Assembly (NCBI GenBank): GCA_020161355.1
Contig: JAIUOF010000004.1
Span: forward strand, 186,001 to 250,000
Direction: 5' to 3'
Length of the DNA stretch: 64,000 bases
DNA from: Bacteroidota bacterium
GTDB taxonomy: Bacteria; Bacteroidota; Bacteroidia; Cytophagales; Spirosomataceae
The position numbers were made by a program, and so were the translations under genes. Position 1 is the first letter of the stretch. Each line of letters starts with the position of its first letter. Positions 50,155 through 59,560 of this stretch are shown piece by piece. Below the pieces are notes generated by a model. That model did no database searches, had not been told where the DNA came from, and saw only the letters and a program-made list of their open reading frames with translations.

Positions 50155-52266
50155 TTACGATCCTCTTTCTTTCTTAACTACCTCGTCGGCGATGTTTGTA
50201 GGTACAAAATCGTAGTGAGAGAAAGTCAAGTTTGCCGTAGCACGACCAGAAGACATGGTACGTAGATCAGTCACATAGCCAAACATCTCTGACAAAGGCA
50301 CGTCAGCTTTGATTACTTGTGAGCCGGCTTTGGTATCCATACCTTTCATCATACCTCTGCGACGGTTAAGGTCACCTGTGATTGGTCCGGTGTATTCGTC
50401 CGGAGTCAATACTTCAAGAGCCATGATTGGTTCAAGCAATTTGGCACCAGCCAATTTACCTGCTTCACGGAAGCCCATACGTGCGGCCAATTCGAAAGAC
50501 AATGAATCTGAATCGACATCGTGGAATGAACCGTGGAACAATCTCACTTTGAATGAGTCAACAGGGAAGCCAGCCAAAGGACCATTTTTCATAGCTTCTT
50601 TGAAACCTTTCTCGATAGCCGGGATAAATTCACGAGGAATAACACCACCCACAATATTGTTCACAAACTGTAAACCTGTCTTTTTCTCTTTTCCTTCCTC
50701 GTCGTCGTCTCTTGGACCAAATTCAAACACGATATCGGCAAATTTACCTTTACCACCCGATTGCTTTTTGTAAACTTCACGGTGTTCGACAGTCTTGGTG
50801 AAGGTCTCTTTGTAAGCCACCTGAGGAGCACCCTGGTTAACTTCCACTTTGAATTCACGACGCATACGATCGATGATAATCTCAAGGTGAAGCTCACCCA
50901 TACCTCTCATGATAGTCTGGCCTGTTTCTTCGTTGGTTTCAACTGTAAGGGTTGGGTCTTCTTCGATTAGTTTACCGATTGCCTTAGAGAAGTTGTCCTG
51001 ATCGGCAGTTTTCTTAGGCTCGATTGCATAACCGATTACAGGATCAGGGAATACCATAGATTCCAATACAATTGGATTCTTTTCGTCAGAAAGGGTATCT
51101 CCTGTTTTGATATCTTTAAAACCTACTACAGCGGCAATATCACCTGCCTCAAGTACGTCGATTTGATTTTGCTTATTGGCGTGCATCTGGAAGATACGTG
51201 AAATACGCTCCTTGTTGCCCGAACGGTTGTTCAGCACGTATGATCCCGAAGGAAGAGTTCCTGAATAAGATCTTACAAAACAAAGGCGACCAACGTAAGG
51301 GTCAGTTGCGATTTTAAAAGCAAGAGCAGCAAATGGCTCGCTTGCATCCGGCTTACGCAATACCTCTGCACCTGTATCAGGGTTAGTACCTTTGATACCT
51401 TCTCTATCCAATGGTGAAGGCAACAAAGCCATCACAAGGTCAAGCATGGTTTGTACCCCTTTGTTTTTGAATGAAGAACCGCACAACATAGGAACGATCT
51501 TCATGTCAATTACTGCTGCACGGAGGGCGGCAAGGATTTCATCTTCAGTGATTGAGTTTGGATCCTCGAAGTATTTCTCCATCAAAGTCTCGTCATACTC
51601 AGCTACGGCTTCAAGTAATTTCTCTCTCCACTCTGCTACTTCCTCAACCATATCGTCAGGAATTGGCACTTCGGTGAAGGTCATACCTTTATCAGCCTCG
51701 TTCCAAACCATCCCGCGGTTGTTGATCAAGTCAACCACCCCTTTAAAGTTTTCTTCGGCACCGATAGGCAATTGCAATGGCACTGCATGTGAGCCCAACA
51801 TTTCTTTCACTTGCTTACACACGTTAAGGAAGTCGGCACCAGAACGGTCCATTTTGTTTACGAAGCCCAAACGAGCCACGTTATAGTTATTGGCCAAACG
51901 CCAGTTTGTTTCTGATTGTGGCTCTACACCGTCAACGGCACTGAAAAGGAAAACCAGACCGTCAAGTACACGAAGTGAGCGGTTAACTTCCACAGTAAAG
52001 TCAACGTGACCCGGAGTATCAATGATGTTGATGTGGTAGTTATCTCCCCTGTATTTCCAGTTTACAGTAGTGGCAGCCGAAGTAATGGTGATACCTCTTT
52101 CCTGCTCCTGCTCCATCCAGTCCATGGTAGCTCCACCGTCGTGTACTTCACCAATTTTGTGGTTCACACCAGAGTAGTAAAGGATACGCTCCGTGGTTGT
52201 GGTTTTACCGGCATCAATGTGAGCGGCAATACCGATGTTTCTTGTAAATTTTAAATCGCGAGCCAT
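50155..52266 (-). CDS. fusA: Translation elongation factor G
   Basis: Ribosomal translocase GTPase, 703 residues. G1 [15 protein letters not shown] at residues ~15-29, switch [13 protein letters not shown]3 [13 protein letters not shown]4 [10 protein letters not shown], and later domains with [14 protein letters not shown] and RRGMMKGMD are all present. Single gene with its own terminator, not in the usual rpsL-rpsG-fusA operon, so this may be a stand-alone copy; another EF-G elsewhere in the genome is possible. 315 bp of divergent promoter region separate it from DUF3467. Confidence 0.97.
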   Translation of the reverse strand: MARDLKFTRNIGIAAHIDAGKTTTTERILYYSGVNHKIGEVHDGGATMDWMEQEQERGITITSAATTVNWKYRGDNYHINIIDTPGHVDFTVEVNRSLRVLDGLVFLFSAVDGVEPQSETNWRLANNYNVARLGFVNKMDRSGADFLNVCKQVKEMLGSHAVPLQLPIGAEENFKGVVDLINNRGMVWNEADKGMTFTEVPIPDDMVEEVAEWREKLLEAVAEYDETLMEKYFEDPNSITEDEILAALRAAVIDMKIVPMLCGSSFKNKGVQTMLDLVMALLPSPLDREGIKGTNPDTGAEVLRKPDASEPFAALAFKIATDPYVGRLCFVRSYSGTLPSGSYVLNNRSGNKERISRIFQMHANKQNQIDVLEAGDIAAVVGFKDIKTGDTLSDEKNPIVLESMVFPDPVIGYAIEPKKTADQDNFSKAIGKLIEEDPTLTVETNEETGQTIMRGMGELHLEIIIDRMRREFKVEVNQGAPQVAYKETFTKTVEHREVYKKQSGGKGKFADIVFEFGPRDDDEEGKEKKTGLQFVNNIVGGVIPREFIPAIEKGFKEAMKNGPLAGFPVDSFKVRLFHGSFHDVDSDSLSFELAARMGFREAGKLAGAKLLEPIMALEVLTPDEYTGPITGDLNRRRGMMKGMDTKAGSQVIKADVPLSEMFGYVTDLRTMSSGRATANLTFSHYDFVPTNIADEVVKKERGS

Positions 52267-52581
52267 TTTTTAATTGTTTTTTTCTGAACAGCTTTTTTTA
52301 TTCAGTTTTATTCGAAATTTATTGACTTTTTGTTTCGGGCTGCAAAATTATAAAAAAAATGCATAAATCGAAACACATTGGGTTATAATAGTTTAAGAAA
52401 TTGTAAAATATGGTTAAAAAGGGTTGATTCGTAGATTTTTCCCGGAAAAACGTCTCAGAAATTTGTCTAATTGTTTGAAAATATGGCATTTTAATGATTT
52501 CCCCCGTATAAGATTTACAAATAAATTTTCGTTAATCATTAAACATTTTATAGTTTTACCAAATATTTAAGACCATCCATT
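52267..52581. other. Divergent promoter region of fusA and the DUF3467 gene
   Basis: 315 bp without a gene, very AT-rich. It must hold the fusA promoter (minus) and the DUF3467 promoter (plus). TTTTATAGTTTTACC near 52546 is a loose -7-like sequence for the latter. No strong repeat or hairpin seen. Confidence 0.4.
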
Positions 52582-52899
52582 ATGAAGGAAGCAGAAGAAG
52601 AAGAAAACCAAATCAATATAGAACTTTCTGAAGAAATGGCCGAAGGGGTTTATGCCAACCTGGCCATGATAGCTCATTCCAATTCAGAATTTGTGCTGGA
52701 CTTTATCCGCTTAATGCCGGGGGTGCCGAAAGCCAAAGTGAAATCGAGGGTAATCCTTACGCCCGAGCATGCTCAGAGGCTGCTGTTGGCTCTGCAGGAT
52801 AATATCAGAAAATATGAGGCTAATTTTGGTGAAATACGCCAATCCAACGACCCTATTCCCTTCCCAATGAATTTCGGTGGGCCTATGGGCGAGGCGTAA
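52582..52899 (+). CDS. DUF3467 domain protein
   Basis: 105 residues, a conserved small cytoplasmic protein of Bacteroidota with unknown role. Seen: INIELSEEMAEGVYANLAMIAHSNSEFVLDF (read in parts), MPGVPKAKVKSRVILTPEHAQRLLLAL, and the Pro/Met/Gly-rich tail PIPFPMNFGGPMGEA. The ATG at 52582 fits family N-termini. It stands alone and is followed by a terminator hairpin. The family is commonly chromosomal and housekeeping in its distribution. Confidence 0.9.
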   Translation: MKEAEEEENQINIELSEEMAEGVYANLAMIAHSNSEFVLDFIRLMPGVPKAKVKSRVILTPEHAQRLLLALQDNIRKYEANFGEIRQSNDPIPFPMNFGGPMGEA

Positions 52900-52920
52900 G
52901 CGTATTTATATTCAAAAGAT

Positions 52921-52958
52921 AACGCAATACCGAATTCCAGATCGGATTGCGTTTTTTT
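52921..52958 (+). terminator. Terminator after the DUF3467 gene
   Basis: AACGCAAT-A-CCGA pairs with TCGG-ATTGCGTT, giving a 12-bp stem with one bulged base and an 8-base loop, followed by a run of seven T. It lies 21 bp after the stop codon. Confidence 0.8.
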
Positions 52959-53118
52959 GTGCCTAAATATCTTTAATCTCAAAAAACATGTAAAAAATCA
53001 TATATACACTTGTATATAAATCAGTGGAATTGTGATATATATTTAATAATATTTGGTCGGAGATTTTGCCCGGGATTGGATAAATAAATGACATTTTCAA
53101 ACTTTAAAAGTTTATGAA

Positions 53119-54612
53119 ATGAAAACGGCCAAATTATCTAAAATTATTCTTTATGCTTTAATTTTACTAGGTTCAGTTCTACTTTTTACCAGTTGCAATC
53201 TTTTTGGGTTTCTCAACAAAAAATCAAATAAAGATGTAAAAGAAGGTTCATTTATTAGTACAAATCCTACTGACCCTCAGTTTGTTAAGCTCATCACCGA
53301 CAAAGACGAAGAGGTTAGTGTTTTTGGAGAAAGAGATGCCAGTGGCTTACCTTCAAAAATTAGACAAATCAACATTAAAGATTCAAAGGGGGAGAATTAT
53401 TCTTTTTTCTATAATAAAGATGGAAAACTTACTACTGCCGTGGCCGACAATGGTACCGTCTTTAATTATAAATGGCTGGGAAATAATAAAATAGCTTTGA
53501 ATATCATATGTAATGATGGAAAAAACCAAATTGATACAGAAATTGATTTGGCAGAAATTCAGCCCAAAAGCATAAAAAATATTAATACTACTGCAAAAAT
53601 CAGAAGCAATGCTGGCGTTAATTCTAAAATAAGGTTTACACCAATTGAAAGCCCGGTAGAAAAACCTCTACTTATCAAATCAGCAAAAGTTTATGAGGAT
53701 GGCACGGTGCATAATTTGACGGTGACTTCCTGCGGGGCACTTTCTAATTATGAGGTACTTAGAGTAAATATTGTAGATCAGGCGGGAATTACGGTATTGA
53801 AAGAACTCAACGCTGTTTGGGTTGGAAAAGGAAAATATACCATTACTGTTCCATCAGGATTGGCCCCCGAATTAGATCCGCAAAAAACAGCGGAAGCACT
53901 TGCAAAAGTTCTTTCAAAATATTGTGATGCAGCCGGGCTTGTAGGTGGAATGTCTGAACAAATATTACTTACTACAAGTGCTTGTGCATATATTTCCGGG
54001 AAACTGGCTTTGACTGGTGTTGGTGTTACCGTGGCTCCTACAGTTGGAGCTGCTTGCACAGGGATCACTTCCGCTATGGCGGTTTATTGTGCCACTTTGG
54101 GGGCATCAGGTCCACCTGAATCCCCGTCTATTTTGGATAAAATGTTAGAGTTGAAGTTTTTGGATTACTTCAAATTAACCGGCGGAATAAGGATGCACGT
54201 TTACTTTAAAGTTTTTACCGAAGGTGTTTCAAGCGGTACTAAAATAGTTGGATTTAATGTTGCTGACGGAGTTCCTTCCAATTTGAAAGCTGAAATGTCT
54301 GAAAATGCAAAACCAATGGTAAAATACCTTGAGCTGTCGCCATCTTCTCCTTCCGAAGGACAAGACTACACCATAACAGCCGGGGTTTACTGTCTCCCGG
54401 TGGGTAGTACCGTAACTATAAGTATGGCGGGCAGCGACGGTTATTCTGATTCAGAGACTTATACCATTAATGATGTTTCACAATCTTCAGGTAATTTTAG
54501 TCTGGCAATTCCCGGGGCAGACAAGGGAGTAAGAGATGAAATTACCGTAACTGTGACTACTCCTGAAGGTAGTGTTATCACAAAATCAGCATCTTTGGTT
54601 TTTGGAAACTAA
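53119..54612 (+). CDS. Hypothetical lipoprotein
   Basis: 497 residues, unrecognised. The N-terminus has a lipoprotein signal (LLFTSC, Cys near residue 26). A beta-rich first part (EVSVFGERDASGLPSKIRQI ... YSFFYNKDGKLTTAVADNG) recalls YD-type strands. The middle contains a small-residue, Gly/Ala/Thr/Cys-rich hydrophobic block (ALTGVGVTVAPTVGAACTGI) that could associate with a membrane, unusual for an outer-membrane lipoprotein. The last ~95 residues (LELSPSSPSEGQDYTITAGV ... VTVTTPEGSV) look like an Ig-like domain. Single gene, followed by a hairpin. Confidence 0.75.
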   Translation: MKTAKLSKIILYALILLGSVLLFTSCNLFGFLNKKSNKDVKEGSFISTNPTDPQFVKLITDKDEEVSVFGERDASGLPSKIRQINIKDSKGENYSFFYNKDGKLTTAVADNGTVFNYKWLGNNKIALNIICNDGKNQIDTEIDLAEIQPKSIKNINTTAKIRSNAGVNSKIRFTPIESPVEKPLLIKSAKVYEDGTVHNLTVTSCGALSNYEVLRVNIVDQAGITVLKELNAVWVGKGKYTITVPSGLAPELDPQKTAEALAKVLSKYCDAAGLVGGMSEQILLTTSACAYISGKLALTGVGVTVAPTVGAACTGITSAMAVYCATLGASGPPESPSILDKMLELKFLDYFKLTGGIRMHVYFKVFTEGVSSGTKIVGFNVADGVPSNLKAEMSENAKPMVKYLELSPSSPSEGQDYTITAGVYCLPVGSTVTISMAGSDGYSDSETYTINDVSQSSGNFSLAIPGADKGVRDEITVTVTTPEGSVITKSASLVFGN

Positions 54613-54643
54613 GGTTAATGGTTGTTCAACGTTTGAATTTTTG

Positions 54644-54673
54644 AGGTGGAGTTAGAAATTGCTCCACCTTTTA
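54644..54673 (+). terminator. Terminator after the lipoprotein gene
   Basis: AGGTGGAG (54644-54651) pairs perfectly with CTCCACCT (54662-54669), with a 10-base loop and a short T run. It lies 31 bp after the stop and before the chosen start of the M28 peptidase gene, supporting that start. Confidence 0.7.
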
Positions 54674-54720
54674 ATATTATTACAATTACATTTGCATTAT
54701 TGATGACTATTCTCCAAAAA

Positions 54721-55662
54721 ATGAAGTTTATATTCTCAGTTTTTTTCTTTTTTTCAATTGTTTTAGGTTTAAATGCCCAGGAGTTAAAATCTCTCAAAAA
54801 ACACATCTACTATCTTGCCGATGACAAAATGAAGGGCCGTGGCACCGGTAGTAAACAAGCCATGAAGGCCTCGGAATATGTGAAGAAGGAATTTAAAAAA
54901 TACGGCCTTAAACCCCTTGGAACCGATGGCTATTATCAAAATTTCAAAGCAAAAGTAAGAAAAGTCGTGGTGCCCGACAGCATCCGTGACTCCAGAAACG
55001 TGATTGGTTTTCTGGACAATGGCTCCGGGAAAACCATCGTGATCGGAGCACATTATGATCATATCGGTGAGGGAAAACAAGGAAGTCTGAAAGATTCCAC
55101 GGCCTATGGCAAAATCCATAACGGTGCCGACGACAACGCCTCAGGAGTAGCCGGATTACTGGAATTAGCCCGGTATTTTGCACAAAACAATGAAAAAGAG
55201 CCCTTTAATATTCTGTTTATTTCATTTGGAGCGGAAGAGTTGGGTCTTGTAGGCTCCAGATATTTTGTGGCAAATCCAACAATTGACCTGAAAGCCGTTC
55301 ATTTTATGCTCAATATGGATATGATTGGCCGGCTCAACAAAGAAAGCGGCGTGGCGATAATCGGTTATGGCAGCTCACCTGAGTTTGAGACTATTTTTTC
55401 GGGCATAAATAAAGAAAAACATGTGAAATTTTATACCGGTTATGAAGGTCGGGGCGGCTCAGACCAAACCTCTTTTTATGAAAAAGACATTCCGGTGCTG
55501 TTTTTCCATACTGGTGGCCACGAAGACTATCATAAACCAACCGACGACGCTCCTAAAGTAGATTACACTTCTCTAAAAGGCATACTGGAACTGGAAAAAG
55601 AAATAATTGTCCGCAGTTTTGACGTGGGGAAAATGAATTTCAGAAGTACAGATAAAAAGTAA
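54721..55662 (+). CDS. M28 family zinc aminopeptidase, exported
   Basis: About 313 residues from ATG 54721, where a signal peptide begins (MKFIFSVFFFFSIVLGLNAQ). The longer frame from 54646 would run through the preceding terminator. Co-catalytic zinc ligands are in place: IVIGAHYDHIG (His and Asp), NGADDNASGVAG (Asp), SFGAEELGLVGS (Glu-Glu), MLNMDMIGR (Asp) and FFHTGGHEDYHKPTDDA (His). Expected to trim peptides in the periplasm. Convergent with an AraC-type regulator gene, 25 bp apart. Confidence 0.92.
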   Translation: MKFIFSVFFFFSIVLGLNAQELKSLKKHIYYLADDKMKGRGTGSKQAMKASEYVKKEFKKYGLKPLGTDGYYQNFKAKVRKVVVPDSIRDSRNVIGFLDNGSGKTIVIGAHYDHIGEGKQGSLKDSTAYGKIHNGADDNASGVAGLLELARYFAQNNEKEPFNILFISFGAEELGLVGSRYFVANPTIDLKAVHFMLNMDMIGRLNKESGVAIIGYGSSPEFETIFSGINKEKHVKFYTGYEGRGGSDQTSFYEKDIPVLFFHTGGHEDYHKPTDDAPKVDYTSLKGILELEKEIIVRSFDVGKMNFRSTDKK

Positions 55663-55687
55663 GTCAGAAATCTATGTACCAAAATTA

Positions 55688-56536
55688 CTATTTGAATAAA
55701 ATATCCTTTTTGTAGTCTCTGGGGCTTTGACCTTTAATTTGTTTGAAAGTTTTACTGAAATGTGAAATGCTGTTAAAACCACTGCTAAAGCATACGTCAG
55801 ACACAGGAACTCCCGTATGAAGAAGCTTGCAGGCGTTGTTTACTCTAAATTCGTTAAGAAAATCAGTAAAAGTTAGGTGCGTCATTTTTTTAAAATATCT
55901 GCAAAATGACGGCACTGAAAGGTTGGCGATTTCAGCGACGGTTTCAATCCTTATCTCTTCGGTGTAGTTTTCCTCCACGAAAGTATATATTCTGTTGATG
56001 CGGTCTTCATCTTTGTGCCTGAAATCAAACTTGGAAAGCGGGTCATTAAGCACCTGATATTCTGAAGATTCGGAAAGGATTTTAAAAATTTCCAACAAGG
56101 CTATCAGTCTGTCAATGCCCGTTTTAAGTGCGAGTTGTTCCATTAGAAAAGAAACTGATTTTTTTGTTTTTCCAAAAAAACTAATTCCAAAAGATGCCTT
56201 TTCAAACAACCTTTTTACTTTGGCCAACTCAGGAACATTTAAAAAATCCTGTCCCAAAAAATCTTGCTGTAATTGTACGATAATCTCTTCATGCTCGCCA
56301 ATTACACCATAACCCAAACCCGTATGTGGAAGATTGGGACCCAAAAACATGACTTCACCCTCGGTATATTGCCCCATATGATTACCAACATGAAGCTTTC
56401 CTGTTCCTTTTTTTACATAAATAATCTCATATTCAGGATGTTGGTGCCAAAAAAATCTATCATTTTCTGATTTCCAATGTATCAGTTTAAATGAACTTCC
56501 CTGATCGGGTGCAATTTTCTCAAATTGAAGTTTCAT
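55688..56536 (-). CDS. AraC-family transcriptional regulator with cupin sensor
   Basis: 282 residues. N-terminal cupin-like domain (FFWHQHPEYEIIYVKKGTGKLHVG, read in parts; VMFLGPNLPHTG) probably binds a small effector such as a sugar. The C-terminal ~100 residues hold two helix-turn-helix motifs (IRIETVAEIANLSVPSFCRYF and VSDVCFSSGFNSISHFSKTF) and the AraC signature GQSPRDYKK. Stand-alone; the target is not evident because neighbours are housekeeping genes. Confidence 0.92.
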   Translation of the reverse strand: MKLQFEKIAPDQGSSFKLIHWKSENDRFFWHQHPEYEIIYVKKGTGKLHVGNHMGQYTEGEVMFLGPNLPHTGLGYGVIGEHEEIIVQLQQDFLGQDFLNVPELAKVKRLFEKASFGISFFGKTKKSVSFLMEQLALKTGIDRLIALLEIFKILSESSEYQVLNDPLSKFDFRHKDEDRINRIYTFVEENYTEEIRIETVAEIANLSVPSFCRYFKKMTHLTFTDFLNEFRVNNACKLLHTGVPVSDVCFSSGFNSISHFSKTFKQIKGQSPRDYKKDILFK

Positions 56537-56707
56537 GCTTTAATTACCCTTATTTTGCCTTAAAATTACAGCAAAATGTTAAAATAAAACAAATATAGGA
56601 AAATAGAGTAATATTTTTTTTACAAAAAAAGATGCAATTTTGTATTGAAAAAGGAAGGCTGGTCTTTCCAGAGACGAATAAATACTTAAGGTAACCAAAT
56701 AAAAAAT

Positions 56708-56731
56708 ATAGCTGGGAATGATTCCGGCTAT
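56708..56731 (-). terminator. Hairpin overlapping the rdgB stop codon
   Basis: ATAGC (56708-56712) pairs with GCTAT (56727-56731), continued by an inner GGAA/TTCC stem with a small bulge. On the minus strand it is followed by ATTTTTTATT, a fair terminator for the prfA-rdgB transcript. T-rich sequence also follows on the plus strand. Confidence 0.5.
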
Positions 56732-57306
56732 TTTTTTTGCTTCAAATACGCTACTAGTTTTTTGATGGCCACTGCTCTATGGCTTATCTGGTTTTTCTGA
56801 ATGGAGTTCATCTGGGCAAAAGTTGTATCGAAGCCTTGTGGTATAAAAATCGGATCGTAACCAAAACCATCAGTACCAATTGGCTCGTAATTGATCTTTC
56901 CTTCTACTGATCCTTCAAACTGTGTGGTTTCTCCGTCCAGATTGAGCGAAATCACGGTTCTGAATCTTGCTGAGCGGTTTTCAAGGTTCTTCATTTCTGT
57001 CAACACTTTCGCGATATTGGCCTCATGGTTGCCATGGACACCCGAATACCGAGCCGAAAACACCCCCGGCCTACCTTCCAGAGCATCAATTTCGAGACCT
57101 GAATCATCGGAAATGCAATTGATACCGAACTTTTCAAATACAAAATCAGACTTTATTTTTGAATTTTCTTCGAAAGTAATCCCTGTTTCCTCAATATCCT
57201 CAAAGCATCCGATATCACTCAAAGTCTTGAAAATAAACTCGTTGCCCAAAAGTTGTTTAAGTTCTTCTATTTTATGTTGGTTGTTTGATGCAAGACAGAT
57301 CTCCAT
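56728..57306 (-). CDS. rdgB: Non-canonical purine NTP pyrophosphatase (RdgB/HAM1)
   Basis: Cleans dITP, ITP and XTP from the nucleotide pool by hydrolysis to monophosphates. 192 residues. Family motifs: LASNNQHKIEELKQLL at the start, TGITFEENS, CISDDSGLEIDALEGRPGVFSA (read in parts) with the catalytic Asp, GTDGFGYDPIFIPQG and SHRAVAIKKL. Located 15 bp after prfA on the same strand, so co-transcribed. Confidence 0.96.
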   Translation of the reverse strand: MEICLASNNQHKIEELKQLLGNEFIFKTLSDIGCFEDIEETGITFEENSKIKSDFVFEKFGINCISDDSGLEIDALEGRPGVFSARYSGVHGNHEANIAKVLTEMKNLENRSARFRTVISLNLDGETTQFEGSVEGKINYEPIGTDGFGYDPIFIPQGFDTTFAQMNSIQKNQISHRAVAIKKLVAYLKQKK

Positions 57307-57321
57307 ATTTGTAATAAAAAA

Positions 57322-58395
57322 TTAAGCCACTCCTTCTTTCATTCTTTCGGCGTTTTCGGCTATTCTGAGTTTTTCAATAAACTCTCCAATCTGACCCTCC
57401 ATAACGGTAGGAAGATTATATACCGTGAAACCTATCCGGTGGTCTGTAACCCTACCCTGGGGATAGTTGTAAGTCCTGATTTTGTCCGAGCGGTCGCCAG
57501 AGCCAACCATGGATTTCCGTTCACCGGCGATGGCTTCGTTGTGCTTGGCCAGTTCAATTTCATAAAGTCTCGATCTGAGGACCGACATTGCCTTGTCAAA
57601 GTTTTTGATCTGAGAGCGTTCGTCCTGACACTGTACCACCACTCCTGTAGGTATGTGGGTAACTCTTACGGCCGAATAAGTTGTGTTTACCGACTGACCA
57701 CCAGCCCCTGAAGAACAAAATGTGTCTTTTCTGATATCATTCATATTGATCTGAACGTCCACTTCGTCAGCCTCAGGAAGTACAGCAACTGTGGCAGCAG
57801 AAGTGTGAATTCTTCCTTGGGATTCGGTTGCCGGTACTCGTTGCACCCGATGTACCCCCGATTCATATTTTAGTTTACCATATACATCTTCTCCTTTCAC
57901 ACTTACCACAATCTCCTTGTAACCCCCGGAAGGAGCGTCTGTAAAATCCATAACCTGAAACTGCCAACCCTGGGTAGTTGCAAATCGCTGGTACATTCGG
58001 AACAGATCTCCTGCAAAAATCGCCGCTTCATCGCCACCGGTTCCTCCTCTGATTTCCAGAAAACAATCTTTGCTGTCATTGGGATCTTTCGGAATCAGCA
58101 TTTCTTTCAAAATTTCCTCTGCTCCTATTTTTTTGTGTTGAAGTTCTTCCAGCTCCATTTTGGCCATCTCACGCATCTCTTCGTCTTTTTCTGTTTCCAG
58201 AATCTGCCGGGCTTCATCAAGATTAGCTAAAATGAGTCTGTAAGCCTGATATTCCTGGACAACCTTCTCGAGATCACGGTATTCCTTGCTGATTTTCTTA
58301 AATTTATCCATATCAGAAACCACCTCAGGCATGGTAATCTGCTGGCTAACTTCTTCAAATCGCTCTTTAATTGCTTCTAGCTGTTCTATCAACAT
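57322..58395 (-). CDS. prfA: Peptide chain release factor 1
   Basis: Recognises UAA and UAG stop codons and triggers peptide release. 357 residues. The anticodon-like PxT element appears as [14 protein letters not shown], and the catalytic GGQ loop as [31 protein letters not shown] near the C-terminus is typical of class I factors. PAT instead of SPF supports RF1 and not RF2. First gene of a prfA-rdgB pair. Confidence 0.97.
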   Translation of the reverse strand: MLIEQLEAIKERFEEVSQQITMPEVVSDMDKFKKISKEYRDLEKVVQEYQAYRLILANLDEARQILETEKDEEMREMAKMELEELQHKKIGAEEILKEMLIPKDPNDSKDCFLEIRGGTGGDEAAIFAGDLFRMYQRFATTQGWQFQVMDFTDAPSGGYKEIVVSVKGEDVYGKLKYESGVHRVQRVPATESQGRIHTSAATVAVLPEADEVDVQINMNDIRKDTFCSSGAGGQSVNTTYSAVRVTHIPTGVVVQCQDERSQIKNFDKAMSVLRSRLYEIELAKHNEAIAGERKSMVGSGDRSDKIRTYNYPQGRVTDHRIGFTVYNLPTVMEGQIGEFIEKLRIAENAERMKEGVA

Positions 58396-58565
58396 TTAAC
58401 TCAAAATAGAATTTGGGATGCAAAATTACTATAAAATACCCGAAAACTCCCGGGTATTAAGTCTCATTTTGGAAAACAGAAATGGTTTTCAAAAAGTTTG
58501 ATACTGAAAAAAGGCATTTTAGCAGGTACTTTTTCCAAAATAAAAACACCTGTTAGTCAGCAATT

Positions 58566-59165
58566 TCAATCTTTGGGTTCTGAATCAGACTTTTGGTTGT
58601 GAATCCGGGAAAGAGAATTGGGGTGCACATTAAGCAAAGAAGCCAGGTGCTTAATCTTAATTTCTTTTCTAAAAAGATATGGCTTGGTTTGAAAAAGCAG
58701 TTCTTCTCTTTTTTGTGTGGGCCAAATTTTTAGCAAAATCTGATGCTCCCTTATTTCATGCAGATTTTGAAAATAGACCTTATTCATCACAATTGACATC
58801 TTGGGATTTTCAAGCAGCATTTGTTCAAACTTTTCCTTATTGGTTTTCAAAACCTGGGCATTGGTCAGTGCCTCTACAGAAATTCTGGATGGTTCTCCCG
58901 ACATAAAATTGCTCACATCAAGCACAGCTTCTCCTTCTACCGAAATCCACAGCGTGTGTTCTTCATCGTTTATAAGTGTGAATTCTCTGAAAACGCCTTT
59001 GGTAATGAATAGAACAGAATCGGAAGACTTTCCCATTTCTATGGGCATCTCGCCTTTTTTAAAACTTATTTCTTCAAAAATCGATATGATTTTTTTGAAT
59101 TCGGGAGCTGTAAGTGGAATTAAACTCTTCAAAAAATCTTTAAACAATTTCTGCGAATGTGTCAT
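58566..59165 (-). CDS. Crp/Fnr-family transcriptional regulator
   Basis: 199 residues. N-terminal cyclic-nucleotide-binding-like beta roll (FKKGEMPIEMGKSSDSVLFI, read in parts; GVFREFTLINDEEHTLW; VEALTNAQVL) and a C-terminal helix-turn-helix (IKHLASLLNVHPNSLSRI). The Cys cluster of Fnr is absent, so it is not an oxygen-sensing iron-sulfur protein. The chain is somewhat short at the C-terminus (ends EPKD soon after the recognition helix). Targets and ligand unknown. Confidence 0.88.
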   Translation of the reverse strand: MTHSQKLFKDFLKSLIPLTAPEFKKIISIFEEISFKKGEMPIEMGKSSDSVLFITKGVFREFTLINDEEHTLWISVEGEAVLDVSNFMSGEPSRISVEALTNAQVLKTNKEKFEQMLLENPKMSIVMNKVYFQNLHEIREHQILLKIWPTQKREELLFQTKPYLFRKEIKIKHLASLLNVHPNSLSRIHNQKSDSEPKD

Positions 59166-59560
59166 TTTTTAATTTTGGGTGTTTTACTATTTCTATAATT
59201 GTGAATTACCGTCAAATCTGGTAAAATTCCAGAGCCTTTAGTGGTGTAAGGATTTATTTTGCCGGCAAAACTATCACACACTAATCCTTGCTAAAGTCCA
59301 ATTTTGGGCAGTCTACCATCTGCTTTTATTGGGATTGAATAAAATTCGACCACAAATGTTATTTCGAAAAACAATATATACAAGACTATTTTGTGTTTTG
59401 TTGCATCAAAACTAACCGTTGTTAGAAAAATAAAGGAAATTCAACAGTTTAGTAATCAAGATTGTAGAATCTGAATCAAAAAAATAAGCAACGACGACGA
59501 AACCCCAAAAAAGTCACATTTGTTTACATTTATTTTGAAAAATTTTTTGGAAATTAAAAA
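59166..59560. other. Intergenic region, nothing recognised
   Basis: 395 bp between the Crp/Fnr start and the PBP4 stop, both on the minus strand. I see no gene, repeat or convincing terminator; the promoter of the Crp/Fnr gene must lie near 59170-59230. Confidence 0.4.

Noticed and set aside
58435..58458. Terminator hairpin between the Crp/Fnr and prfA genes
   Set aside because: The AATACCCG/CGGGTATT stem is perfect, but it lies over 100 bp beyond the Crp/Fnr stop and has no clear T run on the minus strand.
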